64,000 nucleotides of DNA from positions 62,001 through 126,000 of the forward strand of contig PXQU01000014.1 in NCBI GenBank assembly GCA_003021785.1, written 5' to 3'. Origin of the DNA: Halobacteriales archaeon QH_7_65_31 (GTDB lineage Archaea > Halobacteriota > Halobacteria > Halobacteriales > Haloarculaceae). Both the position numbers and the translations under genes were made by a program. Numbering within the stretch: the stretch's first letter is position 1; each line of letters opens with the position of its first letter. Below are positions 17,911 to 25,755 of this stretch, piece after piece. Under the pieces are notes generated by a model. That model was given only the letters and a program-made list of their open reading frames with translations, made no database searches and was not told the origin of the DNA.

Positions 17911-18921
17911 TCAGGCCGGTGTGTCTGCGCTGGGTTTCGCTGGAAACTCATCCAGTAATGCAACTGCGTGTGTTAATTCGTGTTTTGATTGGGGGTAGAT
18001 GGGTAACGGGGATTTTGTTTCTGGTGCGGCTGGGACTTGGACTTGTTCGCCGTGGTCGAAGATTCCGAATCCGAAGAGTCGGAGTTGCTCTGATTCATCT
18101 GGCTGGGTCTGGGGTTGGTGTTTATATGCGTTAGTATCTACATCACGATAGTGCGAATCTGGCAATTCTGTCTTCTGAAAGGTTATTTCGGCTGTCGGAC
18201 CTGGCGCATATACCTGCTTGAACAAGCAAGCAGGATGCGGAGCTTGGAATCTCACTTTGATCTGGTCCTCTGAGCTGTGGACCGACTCAACACTCCCTGG
18301 GTAGTCTGTAAACGCTTGGGCATAGACCGGTCCAAAGAGATGGTCTAAGATGTCCTCGACATCAGCTTCCCATCGGCGAATCGATTTCTGGACTAGGGCT
18401 GGTAAGTGTTGATCGGAAAGGAAGAGTCGCTTGTGTATTCCCTGAAACGGGGAAGGCAAATCAGCCGATGTTTCAGATTTGTGTTGCTGCTCCCTGAGCG
18501 ATTCAGGATCTGGGTAATCATCTTCTAACAGCGAAAGTACATTATCATTTAATTCACGCTCAAGCTCTTGGAGAGCTTCTCTTCGCCCGCCATCATAGCG
18601 TTCGCAGAATCCTATGAGACGCTGATACTGTTTCGTGGACAACCCTGTTCTGACAGCGTGTGTATCCAAAGTATCGAGTGAATATTCGTCCGCAGATTCT
18701 GGTGATTCTGAAGCAGTTCCAGTCCAGAGAAGATCGACATCGAGCATTGCTTGAACCAACACTTGTGGCAGACGATCCTCTGAGTTGAATTTGACCCAGT
18801 CGATAAGCCGTTCTGCAACCGCAGTCGTCTGCAAGGTTGTAAATCCCTTGTCGGGAACGTAATCTACGATATAGTACCCTGATTTTGAACTTGATTTCTC
18901 GTACGATTTCAGGGCATCCAT
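17911..18921 (-). CDS. Uncharacterised protein
   Basis: 336 residues, acidic, no known motif seen. The first half is helical (AVAERLIDWVKF, REALQELERELNDNVLSLL). The second half has a beta-rich stretch (QIKVRFQAPHPACLFKQVYAPGPTAEITF) and a Pro-rich tail. Codon use is A/T-rich. It lies downstream of, and in the same direction as, the HNH endonuclease at 19143-20186, with about 220 nt between them. A partner role to that nuclease is possible but unsupported by motifs. Confidence 0.55.
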   Translation of the reverse strand: MDALKSYEKSSSKSGYYIVDYVPDKGFTTLQTTAVAERLIDWVKFNSEDRLPQVLVQAMLDVDLLWTGTASESPESADEYSLDTLDTHAVRTGLSTKQYQRLIGFCERYDGGRREALQELERELNDNVLSLLEDDYPDPESLREQQHKSETSADLPSPFQGIHKRLFLSDQHLPALVQKSIRRWEADVEDILDHLFGPVYAQAFTDYPGSVESVHSSEDQIKVRFQAPHPACLFKQVYAPGPTAEITFQKTELPDSHYRDVDTNAYKHQPQTQPDESEQLRLFGFGIFDHGEQVQVPAAPETKSPLPIYPQSKHELTHAVALLDEFPAKPSADTPA

Positions 18922-18925
18922 ACTA

Positions 18926-19105
18926 TCAAGTCGAATGTGAGACCAGCTTATTGTGCTTTAGGTTGAGAAGGTACACGAATCCGGAGCCAGACAGTTGGTA
19001 TCCCGCTGGTTGATCCGACGCGAGAAGCGACAGGAACCAAGGACAGTATGTACCAACTTCGTCTAAACGTTGGCCCCGAATCGGTTCTCCCGGATAAGTT
19101 CTCAT
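18926..19105 (-). CDS. Short open frame between HNH and unknown gene
   Basis: A minus-strand frame (ATG at 19105, about 59 residues) reads MRTYPGEPIRGQRLDEVG, then WFLSLLASDQPAGYQ. It stays open further upstream into the HNH gene 3' end in another frame. It could be a small gene, or a remnant of an N-terminus lost from the gene at 17911. No family recognised; little support beyond the open frame and coding-like composition. Confidence 0.25.
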   Translation of the reverse strand: MRTYPGEPIRGQRLDEVGTYCPWFLSLLASDQPAGYQLSGSGFVYLLNLKHNKLVSHST

Positions 19106-19142
19106 GATTTCTGCGGTCGTTGCAGCATCGAGATGTGCGGCG

Positions 19143-20186
19143 CTATAGCCATGAGAGGCCAGTGTTGAGTTCCTCCAGAAAGGACGGTTGTACTTGCGCG
19201 CCAGGTGGAAATGCGAGTTGTTCACCGTCACGGTTGAGAATAGTTTCGCGGAGGAATGGATGGGCCGGATCGAATGAGGGGCTTGCTTGAATTTGATAGT
19301 TACTGTCGATGGTGAACAACGCGGCGTCGAACGCGCGGTGGTGCAGCGAGTTCAACACGAGGACGTTCTCCGGATGTTCAGCGAGTTCGGGGTGTTGACT
19401 CCGTGGGAGGATGTGCGCGAGATCCAGCAGTTCATCTTCCCGAATGCCGGTCAGGGTGCACGCGTGGTCGTAACGGTCGAGTGTGTCTGCACGGAAGGTA
19501 TCACTCACGGTGATTTCAGATGTTTCGTATCGCCGAATCCGGCCACTCGAATCGAGAGGTTCGCCTGTCGGCCACTGAGCAATCTCTCCGGTCTGGACCC
19601 AGTGCTGCCAGACGTCCGGTGCTGCGCGGTCGTCATTCTGCAGGGCACGCTCGTGCAGCCACGTGACGGGGATAGAGTTGGTGTTGAGGATCGAGAAGTG
19701 GAACTGGTAGTTCGGGACCTGCGTCCCGTCATCGGCCTGGTACGCGTGAACTTCGAAGTGGTCGGGAACGCAGAGCCCACAGAACTCGACAACGCCCGAT
19801 TCGGGTTTGCGGAAGACGAGGACTGGCGGGACGTCTTCACGCCGACTGGCCGCGGCGCTGTCGAAGGCAGCTTTGATCTTCTGGTTCTGCGCGGACTCGT
19901 CGTAGGGGTTCGAGGCCTTTGCATCGCCCCAGTAGCTGATGTAGCCGGCGTTGACGGCGAGCGTGTCTTCCCACGGGTCGTCGTGTTGGGAGATACCGCT
20001 GTCGTTCGAGACGAGTACGAGCGCTGCAGGCGTCTCAGACCGATCTGCACCGAGATCACGGATCCCACCTGTGTTTTTGATACCGCTGTCGAGTGGGCCG
20101 CGGATCCACCGCAGGAACTGGTCGTCCGAGTTGCGGTAACTCCCAGTGTCACGGTAGTGTTGCCCGACCCGAAACGCATGTTGCAT
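19143..20186 (-). CDS. HNH endonuclease, restriction-like
   Basis: 347 residues. The C-terminus holds a classic HNH core: DHACTLTGIREDELLDLAHILPRSQHPELAEHPENVLVLNSLHHRAFD, with D-x-AH-I-x-P, N-x-LxL and HHxxFD all present. The N-terminal ~220 residues (FRVGQHYRDTGSYRN, then a mixed alpha/beta region with WGDAKASNPYDESAQNQKI) look like a sequence-recognition module of restriction-type HNH proteins. It may cleave foreign or modified DNA; no methyltransferase lies next to it, so a type IV-like mode is possible. GC-rich, unlike the gene at 17911. Confidence 0.72.
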   Translation of the reverse strand: MQHAFRVGQHYRDTGSYRNSDDQFLRWIRGPLDSGIKNTGGIRDLGADRSETPAALVLVSNDSGISQHDDPWEDTLAVNAGYISYWGDAKASNPYDESAQNQKIKAAFDSAAASRREDVPPVLVFRKPESGVVEFCGLCVPDHFEVHAYQADDGTQVPNYQFHFSILNTNSIPVTWLHERALQNDDRAAPDVWQHWVQTGEIAQWPTGEPLDSSGRIRRYETSEITVSDTFRADTLDRYDHACTLTGIREDELLDLAHILPRSQHPELAEHPENVLVLNSLHHRAFDAALFTIDSNYQIQASPSFDPAHPFLRETILNRDGEQLAFPPGAQVQPSFLEELNTGLSWL

Positions 20187-20341
20187 GATACCGCAGCATT
20201 ACGTATATAAGTCGATAAATACCTGCGTGACGCTCGAAAGACAACTCAGGATGTGATTGTGGGACTTGCGATAATCGCGCTTGGCGTTGTCGGCCTCCCC
20301 GAGTTACTTTCCGTAGTCGGCTGGATGTGGACCAAGGTCCG

Positions 20342-20866
20342 TCAATCCAGAGAGTTGCAGACGCAGACCCCGCCTTCCCGGATCTGGTCGATGACGTACT
20401 CGTGGACGCTTCGAGCGAGTTGCTGCATCGTCGCTGCTTGGCGTTCTGTTGGACGCCGGCCGCCGTAGTAACTGTCTGTACGGTTGGTGTCGTACAACTG
20501 TCGAAGTTCACGTGTCGTTGTGTCGGAGAGGAGGCCGAGGGCGGTTGTGCGGTCGTAACAGGTGGTGTGGTCGTGAAAGTCTTCAAGGTCGTCGCCGCCT
20601 TCGGCTAAGGCGTAGGCTTCGACTGAGCGTTCGGTCGCACCGAAGCATAATTCGATTGTCGCGGTGTAGAAGCCTTGGTCGGAGAGTGTATCGACCGCCG
20701 CTAACAGTCGGCATGCTTTCGTCAGCTGGGTTTTCCAGTCGGCGTCGGAATTAATTGCGTCTTCGCGCGTCGGGACGCCGTATCCTTCTTCGTTGAATGC
20801 GTCGATGGCTGCCGAAAGCGCTTCGGTAATGGTTTGTGGGTCGGAGTCTCTACTCATCGAAATCAC
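20342..20866 (-). CDS. HEPN-type partner of nucleotidyltransferase (putative toxin)
   Basis: About 174 residues (ATG at 20866 or 20857). All-helical: ITEALSAAIDAFNEEGYG, then LTKACRLLAAVDTLSDQGFYTATIELCFGATERSVEAYAL, as in haloarchaeal HEPN-like proteins paired with MNT genes. A clear R-x4-6-H RNase motif is not evident; the nearest candidate is RSVHEY near the C-terminus, with a shorter spacing. It overlaps the upstream nucleotidyltransferase gene by 17 nt. Known principle: HEPN RNases are controlled by AMP-adding MNT antitoxins. The HEPN assignment rests mainly on context. Confidence 0.6.
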   Translation of the reverse strand: MISMSRDSDPQTITEALSAAIDAFNEEGYGVPTREDAINSDADWKTQLTKACRLLAAVDTLSDQGFYTATIELCFGATERSVEAYALAEGGDDLEDFHDHTTCYDRTTALGLLSDTTTRELRQLYDTNRTDSYYGGRRPTERQAATMQQLARSVHEYVIDQIREGGVCVCNSLD

Positions 20867-21542
20867 CGTGGAAAATCATCCCTCGAACGGTCTCGAATTT
20901 CCCCGAGTCGTAGACGACGAGACCATCGCCGAGTACGTCGCGGAGTTCGTCGGTATAGTTCGGGACTGCTGGCAGTGATTCGACGTCGATTTCGTATGCG
21001 TACCGGCCGGTGTCGAATTCTTGATCTTCCAAGTCTTGTCGAACGCGGTTCGCGGTTCGCTGATTCGCCATCCGGTCGTCTTCAACGAGGACCCACAGGT
21101 CGATGTCACTCCGGCGGTCAGCGTCGCCGCGCGCGACACTCCCGTACAGGATGATTCCGACTGTGTTCTCGAGTTGTTCGACTAGCTTATCGACAGCGGT
21201 ACGGACTGGCGTGTGGAATTCGGCCTGCGGGATGTGCAGAACTGGATCGTCTGGCCGGGAGAGCCGCCCAGAGTTGATTTGGACCAGCCGTGCGTTCCCG
21301 TCGCGCCGGTCGGTAACGAGGTCGTTGGCGACTAAGATATCGACGGTCTTTGTGATGGTTGGCTGGGAGTAATCTACTGCGTCAGTCAGTTCGGTGATGG
21401 AGAATTCGTCGGTATGATACCGGGTTAAAAAAGAGAGAATGTCGTAGACGGCCTGACTTTTGAAGATATTCGCGTCCTGTACGGGGATGTCAAGCGATAT
21501 CGTCACTCTGTTTCCCCTGTCAGTATTCGATCCGCTTTCCAT
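20850..21542 (-). CDS. Winged-helix plus minimal nucleotidyltransferase (MNT)
   Basis: 230 residues. Residues about 25-95 are a winged helix (IFKSQAVYDILSFL, SITELTDAVDYSQPTITKTVDILVAN). Residues about 130-160 hold the NTase motif GSVARGDADRRSDIDLWVLV, followed by a third acidic strand (YEIDVESL). This is the GSx10DxD-type MNT antitoxin or regulator found with HEPN partners. The winged helix suggests it also represses its own operon. A GTTTAAATAC-like box lies about 27 nt upstream at 21565-21573. Confidence 0.78.
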   Translation of the reverse strand: MESGSNTDRGNRVTISLDIPVQDANIFKSQAVYDILSFLTRYHTDEFSITELTDAVDYSQPTITKTVDILVANDLVTDRRDGNARLVQINSGRLSRPDDPVLHIPQAEFHTPVRTAVDKLVEQLENTVGIILYGSVARGDADRRSDIDLWVLVEDDRMANQRTANRVRQDLEDQEFDTGRYAYEIDVESLPAVPNYTDELRDVLGDGLVVYDSGKFETVRGMIFHGDFDE

Positions 21543-21564
21543 ACAAAACTGTTCCGGCGGCTAG

Positions 21565-21573
21565 GTATTTAAA
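21565..21573 (-). promoter_or_regulatory. TATA-like box of the MNT-HEPN operon
   Basis: TTTAAATAC (minus strand) is centred about 27 nt before the ATG at 21542, consistent with a leaderless transcript. Confidence 0.4.
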
Positions 21574-21599
21574 CTTCATATCAAATACTGCGTTCCACT

Positions 21600-22074
21600 T
21601 ATACCGATCAGCGGCGAGGCTAGGCAATCGTCTCCATGCCTACCGCGATGAATGTACCATCTTCACAGACGGTACATTGTTGATCAACGAGTTCACCGGT
21701 AGTCTTGGCCGCGTTCGATCGACACTGGGGGGCGCTTTCTCGTCAGCGACGACAGCGTTCGGCGCATACTCAGGGCGTGCTTGGACATCATCGAAGCAAG
21801 CGCTTCGGGAGAGGTGCAGGGCGATCCGGGCGAGAATTTCAGTATCGATGGGGCGGTACTTGGCGGATCGGCCGGGGTATCAGGCCTCGGCGATATGATC
21901 GTACTGTGAGTTGCTCCCGACTGCTCTCAATTGGCGTGTCTTTTCCGGTCCTCCCTGCGTTTCGGTTGGGATCGATGAGCGCTCCTCAGCTGCCAGCCCA
22001 TCCACGGCGTTGAACGCGTTGATAGTTGCTGCAAGTGCGCTCGTAGCGGCTTGTGAGCAGGTTGTGTTACCCAA
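21600..22074 (-). pseudogene. Degraded coding remnants
   Basis: No intact gene is seen between 21543 and 22539. On the minus strand 21880-22074 reads CSQAATSALAATINAFNAVDGLAAEERSS and ends at YDHIAEA. Just below it, in another frame, RSAKYRPIDTEILARIALHLSRSACFDDV continues to about 21650. Both look like pieces of former haloarchaeal proteins. The LAATINAFN stretch weakly recalls the LSAAIDAFN start of the HEPN-like protein at 20342, so a decayed second copy is conceivable. Confidence 0.3.
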
Positions 22075-22257
22075 CGAATGAGACCGTCTCTGGATTACGA
22101 AGAATTCGTTGCATGTTGCGGCGAAGTATTGGAAGTGTTACGTCGAATGGGTGAGTCGAAATCCAGCGGGAGATGGAGTGTGTGGACGACTTCTCGACTG
22201 TGTTGCTGAGAGCACGAGGGTTTATCAGTTGCGAAACAGGTGCTAAAATCCCGCCGT

Positions 22258-22510
22258 TTACCGCGGGGAGGATGTCACGCACCCGAGTTCTGAAGAGAAC
22301 TTCTGGAGGGCGTCCTTCTCCTCTGGTGCGAGATTCTCCGAATGCTTAATTCGTGTGTGGAGTGTTTCAATCGCAGGCGGCAACCTTGGCACACTCTGAG
22401 TTTGAACGGGCAAGAATTTGAAATCTTGGTATATATCCGGGAGGCGCCATAGCTTTTCATCACGGTTCGGGGTTGAGAGTCTCGACTGAAGATCGAGCCG
22501 TCTTCCTCCC
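22258..22510 (-). pseudogene. Gene-end remnant of unknown family
   Basis: A minus-strand frame without start codon reads LDLQSRLSTPNRDEKLWRLPDIY, then PPAIETLHTRIKHSENLAPEEKDALQKF, and stops at 22258-22260. Composition and flow look coding, so it is probably a 5'-truncated gene. The 22075-22257 stretch beside it shows no convincing gene. No transposase motif could be recognised. Confidence 0.3.
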
Positions 22511-22539
22511 CGCGAGCGAAGCGAACGGAGAAAACAGAG

Positions 22540-23028
22540 CTAACTGAATCCGACGGGCTGGTCGGCTTCCCACCCGACGGCGGTGACTGCACGTTGGATC
22601 GCTTCGAGTCGCCGTTCCACGACGTCCAGCGGATGTGCGTCGATGAACGCCGCTGGTTCGTGTGCAACGGGCGTCGCGCCGTGGTTGACTTGCAGGTGGA
22701 CCGAACCGAGATCATCGTGTGTGTCGTCCTGATGCCAGCCCACCAGTAGACGCCGCTCCGGCTCGATCCAGTTGATCCAGTAGTACTCGTACGGGTCGCC
22801 GGTCTGTAGTTGAAACCCGATTTCGACGCGCGCATCGGTCGCTGGATACTCGTCGTCACCGAAGAACTGCCGTGGATTCACGTCGCCGACGACACGATAC
22901 GGGCCGGGGTCGCGGGGTTCAGTGCGTCGCCGTCGGACATCGCTGAACTCACCGCCGAGCTGGTTCCGGATGCGACCGTGGAGCCGCTTGCTTTGCAGGT
23001 TCGTCCGGTTTGCGAGAAAGACGACCAT
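22540..23028 (-). CDS. Haloarchaeal hypothetical, partner of winged-helix regulator
   Basis: 162 residues. A basic N-terminus (RLHGRIRNQLGGEFSDVRRRR) is followed by beta-rich segments (ARVEIGFQLQ, YEYYWINWIEPERRLLVGWHQDD) and a helical end. Not assigned to a family. Its ATG overlaps the stop of the winged-helix gene (TGATG), a tight pairing seen in toxin-antitoxin-like haloarchaeal modules. A toxin role is inference from pairing only. Confidence 0.55.
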   Translation of the reverse strand: MVVFLANRTNLQSKRLHGRIRNQLGGEFSDVRRRRTEPRDPGPYRVVGDVNPRQFFGDDEYPATDARVEIGFQLQTGDPYEYYWINWIEPERRLLVGWHQDDTHDDLGSVHLQVNHGATPVAHEPAAFIDAHPLDVVERRLEAIQRAVTAVGWEADQPVGFS

Positions 23029-23567
23029 CAGGCGAGTGTCGACGGAGAGTCAGTCCGCGGTGACGAGAGCTCGATAACGTCGTCGTACAGCTGGAGAGCG
23101 TGCTTTACGAGCCCGAGCTCCGTGTTGATGGCCTCCCACGTGGCGATCACGTTGCGACGCTCACGAAGCTCCGCAGCCGAGAACTTTCCGTCAGCGAGTT
23201 GTTTCCGGAACTCGTCGAGCGAACCGGCGTCGTACTCCGTCGCCAGCGCTTCCTGCTCCTGTTTTAGTTCCGTGAGTTGGCCCTCCAGCTCGTCGCGCGA
23301 GTGAGCTTCGATCAGGCCCGTTACCTCGTCGAAGAGCATCCGCACGGGGTTCAGGTCGTAGGCTTTCGTCCCGTCGACGGTCGTCTCGGTGACCCAGTCG
23401 TCGCTCTGTAGCCGCTGGAGTTCGTCGTCGGCTGTCGTGCGCGAGACGTCTGCCCGGTTCGCGATCTCCTGTACCGGCGTCGGCTCGTCCAACAGCTCGA
23501 CGACGTGCCGGACGCGCTCACGCCCGCTCAGCTCCTCCGTCCACGATCCCGAATTCGAGTCGGCCAC
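23028..23567 (-). CDS. Winged-helix regulator (TrmB/DUF7342-like)
   Basis: 179 residues. The HTH spans about 15-70 (RERVRHVVELLDEPTPVQEIANRA, SRTTADDELQRLQSDDWV). A coiled, Glu-rich segment follows (DELEGQLTELKQEQEALATEY), then a helical domain ending ALQLYDDVIEL. The layout matches haloarchaeal TrmB-like HTH proteins of the DUF7342 type, which usually precede a small partner gene, as here. Probable autoregulator of the pair. It marks the right edge of the accessory island. Confidence 0.65.
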   Translation of the reverse strand: MADSNSGSWTEELSGRERVRHVVELLDEPTPVQEIANRADVSRTTADDELQRLQSDDWVTETTVDGTKAYDLNPVRMLFDEVTGLIEAHSRDELEGQLTELKQEQEALATEYDAGSLDEFRKQLADGKFSAAELRERRNVIATWEAINTELGLVKHALQLYDDVIELSSPRTDSPSTLA

Positions 23568-23711
23568 TGTCTCCGCTAATGCACCAGTAATAGTAAATAA
23601 TTCGCCTCTGCTCAGATATACGAACCGTAGTGACGGTCGGACGGAGCGCTCCCCGGCCGCCGCGAGCAGAGAACCAACACTCTTGTCGGATCGAACCGAT
23701 AGTACCCTCGG

Positions 23712-24122
23712 ATGAGCGACGACACGCGCCGCTGGCTGGCTCGCTACAAACAGCCGCTACGGAACGTGATGGGTGTGTTCTACGTGATCGCGGGCGTGAT
23801 GCATTTCGTCGTTCCGGAGACCTACGCGGGGGTGATTCCGCCGCAGTTCCCGCGTCCGCTCGCGCTCGCGTATCTCTCGGGCATAGCCGAGGTCGTACTC
23901 GGCGTCGGCGTGCTGTTCGAGCGGACGCGGCGGTACGCCGCCTGGGGGGTCATGGCGCTACTGATAGCGATCTTCCCGGCGAACGTCTACATGGCGACGG
24001 AGGGGATCGTGGTCGATGCCGCGCCGGCGTGGGCCACGGGTCTCGCCCGCATCGCGGGGTGGCTTCGGCTTCCGCTCCAAGGCGTGTTGATCGCGTGGGC
24101 GGGATGGTACACGCGGGCGTGA
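23712..24122 (+). CDS. DoxX-family membrane protein
   Basis: 136 residues with four hydrophobic helices: VMGVFYVIAGVMHFVVPE, ALAYLSGIAEVVLGVGVLF, WGVMALLIAIFPANVYM, LPLQGVLIAWAGWY. The GVxHFVxPxxY and SGxxEVxLGxG patterns are typical of DoxX-like proteins, which are associated with membrane redox or sulfur metabolism in some organisms; the exact role is unknown here. GC-rich, core-like gene. Confidence 0.75.
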   Translation: MSDDTRRWLARYKQPLRNVMGVFYVIAGVMHFVVPETYAGVIPPQFPRPLALAYLSGIAEVVLGVGVLFERTRRYAAWGVMALLIAIFPANVYMATEGIVVDAAPAWATGLARIAGWLRLPLQGVLIAWAGWYTRA

Positions 24123-24191
24123 GATCGGAGAGCGTCACGGGATGACAGACGGGGTTACCGTTATGTCGCTCGCTCAGTCAGATGGTCGCGG

Positions 24192-24860
24192 ATGTGGTTT
24201 ATCGATCAGTTCCGACGACGGACTGCGTGGACCGCACACGCGAACGCGCGTCGGTGGCACGCGCCCGCCGACCCGTGGTCGCTTCTCCACGTGCCGCCTG
24301 CGCGCGTGGAACGCTGGACGGTCGTTTCCCTCCTGTGGGGACTCGGCCGCGTACGGGGCGGCGACTGGGACCGCCCTCCCGAGACGACGCGACTCGACGA
24401 GACGCCGATGATCGTCGGGCTTCGCCAGCGTTTCGAGAAGGACCGTCCGTGGGTGGAGACGGAGTACTACGACCACGTGCGTGAGCGAATCGACGAGGAC
24501 GGGTCCTACAGAGGGTTCGACTCAATGGAAGCAGTATCATCGGAGCATCTGCCGGCGATCGACGCACTCTACGAATCGATACGGGACGACGGCTACCGCC
24601 CGAACCGTGGCACGGTGTACGACGAGCCGGTCGACGCGACTCGCATCCACGATCTCGAACCGATGGTGCTCATCGGGCGTAACGGCGAGATCATCTGGAC
24701 GGAGGGGTTCCACCGATACGCGCTCGCTGCTATCGCCGGCGTCGAGGCGATCCCGGTGTACGTACTACAGCGACACGCGGCGTGGCAGCGCGTGCGTGAA
24801 CGGATCGCCGCGGGCGAACAGACCGAGCACGACGGCCACCCCGATCTCCGAGAGCTATGA
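24192..24860 (+). CDS. Conserved hypothetical, ParB-like nuclease fold
   Basis: 222 residues. The C-terminal half (EPMVLIGRNGEIIWTEGFHRYALAAIAGVEAIPVYVLQRH) follows the ParB/sulfiredoxin layout: strand, GxI...EGxHR, helix, IPVYV strand. Similar proteins occur widely in haloarchaea and have no established role. Its last 6 nt overlap the convergent membrane gene. Confidence 0.55.
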   Translation: MWFIDQFRRRTAWTAHANARRWHAPADPWSLLHVPPARVERWTVVSLLWGLGRVRGGDWDRPPETTRLDETPMIVGLRQRFEKDRPWVETEYYDHVRERIDEDGSYRGFDSMEAVSSEHLPAIDALYESIRDDGYRPNRGTVYDEPVDATRIHDLEPMVLIGRNGEIIWTEGFHRYALAAIAGVEAIPVYVLQRHAAWQRVRERIAAGEQTEHDGHPDLREL

Positions 24861-25382
24861 CCCGTCGAGCGTCGCCGCGAGAATCCCGGCCGTCTGTCCG
24901 AGACCGACGAGGAGAATCCCGCCGGTCGTCACGCTCCGTCGCGTGAGATCGAGGAGAACAGCGAGATCGGTCGCCGCGAGAAAGCCGACCGTTCCGACGC
25001 CGGCGAGGAGTCCCCCGACGGTGTGAACGCTGGCGCGGGCCACGTCGAATCGGCCGGTGAAGACGAGTCCCATCGCGGGGAGGAGCATCCAGCCGGCGAC
25101 GGCGAGCCGGGCGATGGCTTCGTTGGTCGTCGCGACGGCGTAGAGACCGGCCGTCGACAGGAAGCCGCCACCGACGACGACCGCGAGCCACGCCCGGAGG
25201 ACGCGCGATCGGACCATCTCGCGGGCCGATAGCACGGCAAACGCGACGAGCAACGCCGTCATAATCCCGAGACCGATCCCGACAGTTCGCGTGGATATCC
25301 ATCCGCGGGCGGCCGCGAGCGTGAACAGCCACGCGAGCGGAACGAGACCGGCGGGCGCAGTGGCACGGAGGCGACGGAGCAT
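24855..25382 (-). CDS. Multi-pass membrane protein, hypothetical
   Basis: 175 residues from the ATG at 25382; an open frame continues upstream but is not membrane-like and runs into the cspA region. Five or six hydrophobic helices are visible (APAGLVPLAWLFTLAAA, VGIGLGIMTALLVAFAVL, WLAVVVGGGFLSTAGLYAV, VAGWMLLPAMGLVF, VGGLLAGVGTVGFLA, GGILLVGLGQTAGILA). No family recognised. Confidence 0.6.
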   Translation of the reverse strand: MLRRLRATAPAGLVPLAWLFTLAAARGWISTRTVGIGLGIMTALLVAFAVLSAREMVRSRVLRAWLAVVVGGGFLSTAGLYAVATTNEAIARLAVAGWMLLPAMGLVFTGRFDVARASVHTVGGLLAGVGTVGFLAATDLAVLLDLTRRSVTTGGILLVGLGQTAGILAATLDGS

Positions 25383-25445
25383 ACCACTGATCGAGGACGA
25401 GCCGCCAAGAGAGTGTCTCTCACGGTCTGGGCCGCGAATCCGCAG

Positions 25446-25454
25446 CCTTATGAG
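25446..25454 (+). promoter_or_regulatory. TATA-like box of cspA
   Basis: CCTTATGAG is centred about 26 nt upstream of the ATG at 25476, fitting a leaderless transcript. Confidence 0.3.
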
Positions 25455-25475
25455 TGGGTAGACAGAGTGTAGTGT

Positions 25476-25670
25476 ATGGCACAAGGTCAGGTTGACTTCT
25501 TCAACGACACCGGCGGCTACGGATTCATCGAGACTGACGAGGAGGACGAGGACGTGTTCTTCCACATGGAAGACGTCGGCGGCCCGGATCTCGAAGAGGG
25601 ACAGGAGGTCGAGTTCGACATCGAGCAGGCCGAGAAAGGCCCCCGCGCGACCAACGTCACTCGACTATAA
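25476..25670 (+). CDS. cspA: Cold-shock domain protein
   Basis: 64 residues. The RNA-binding motifs are intact: RNP1-like GGYGFIE and RNP2-like DVFFHMEDV, with the acidic substitutions usual for haloarchaeal Csp (DEEDED loop). Binds single-stranded nucleic acid as a chaperone. Monocistronic. Confidence 0.92.
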   Translation: MAQGQVDFFNDTGGYGFIETDEEDEDVFFHMEDVGGPDLEEGQEVEFDIEQAEKGPRATNVTRL

Positions 25671-25755
25671 CGGTACTCGACCGTACCGTCACCGCGACGG
25701 TACGTAATCGAACACAGACGACTTCTCCGTATTTTTCACACCGAGAAGCCGCCGC

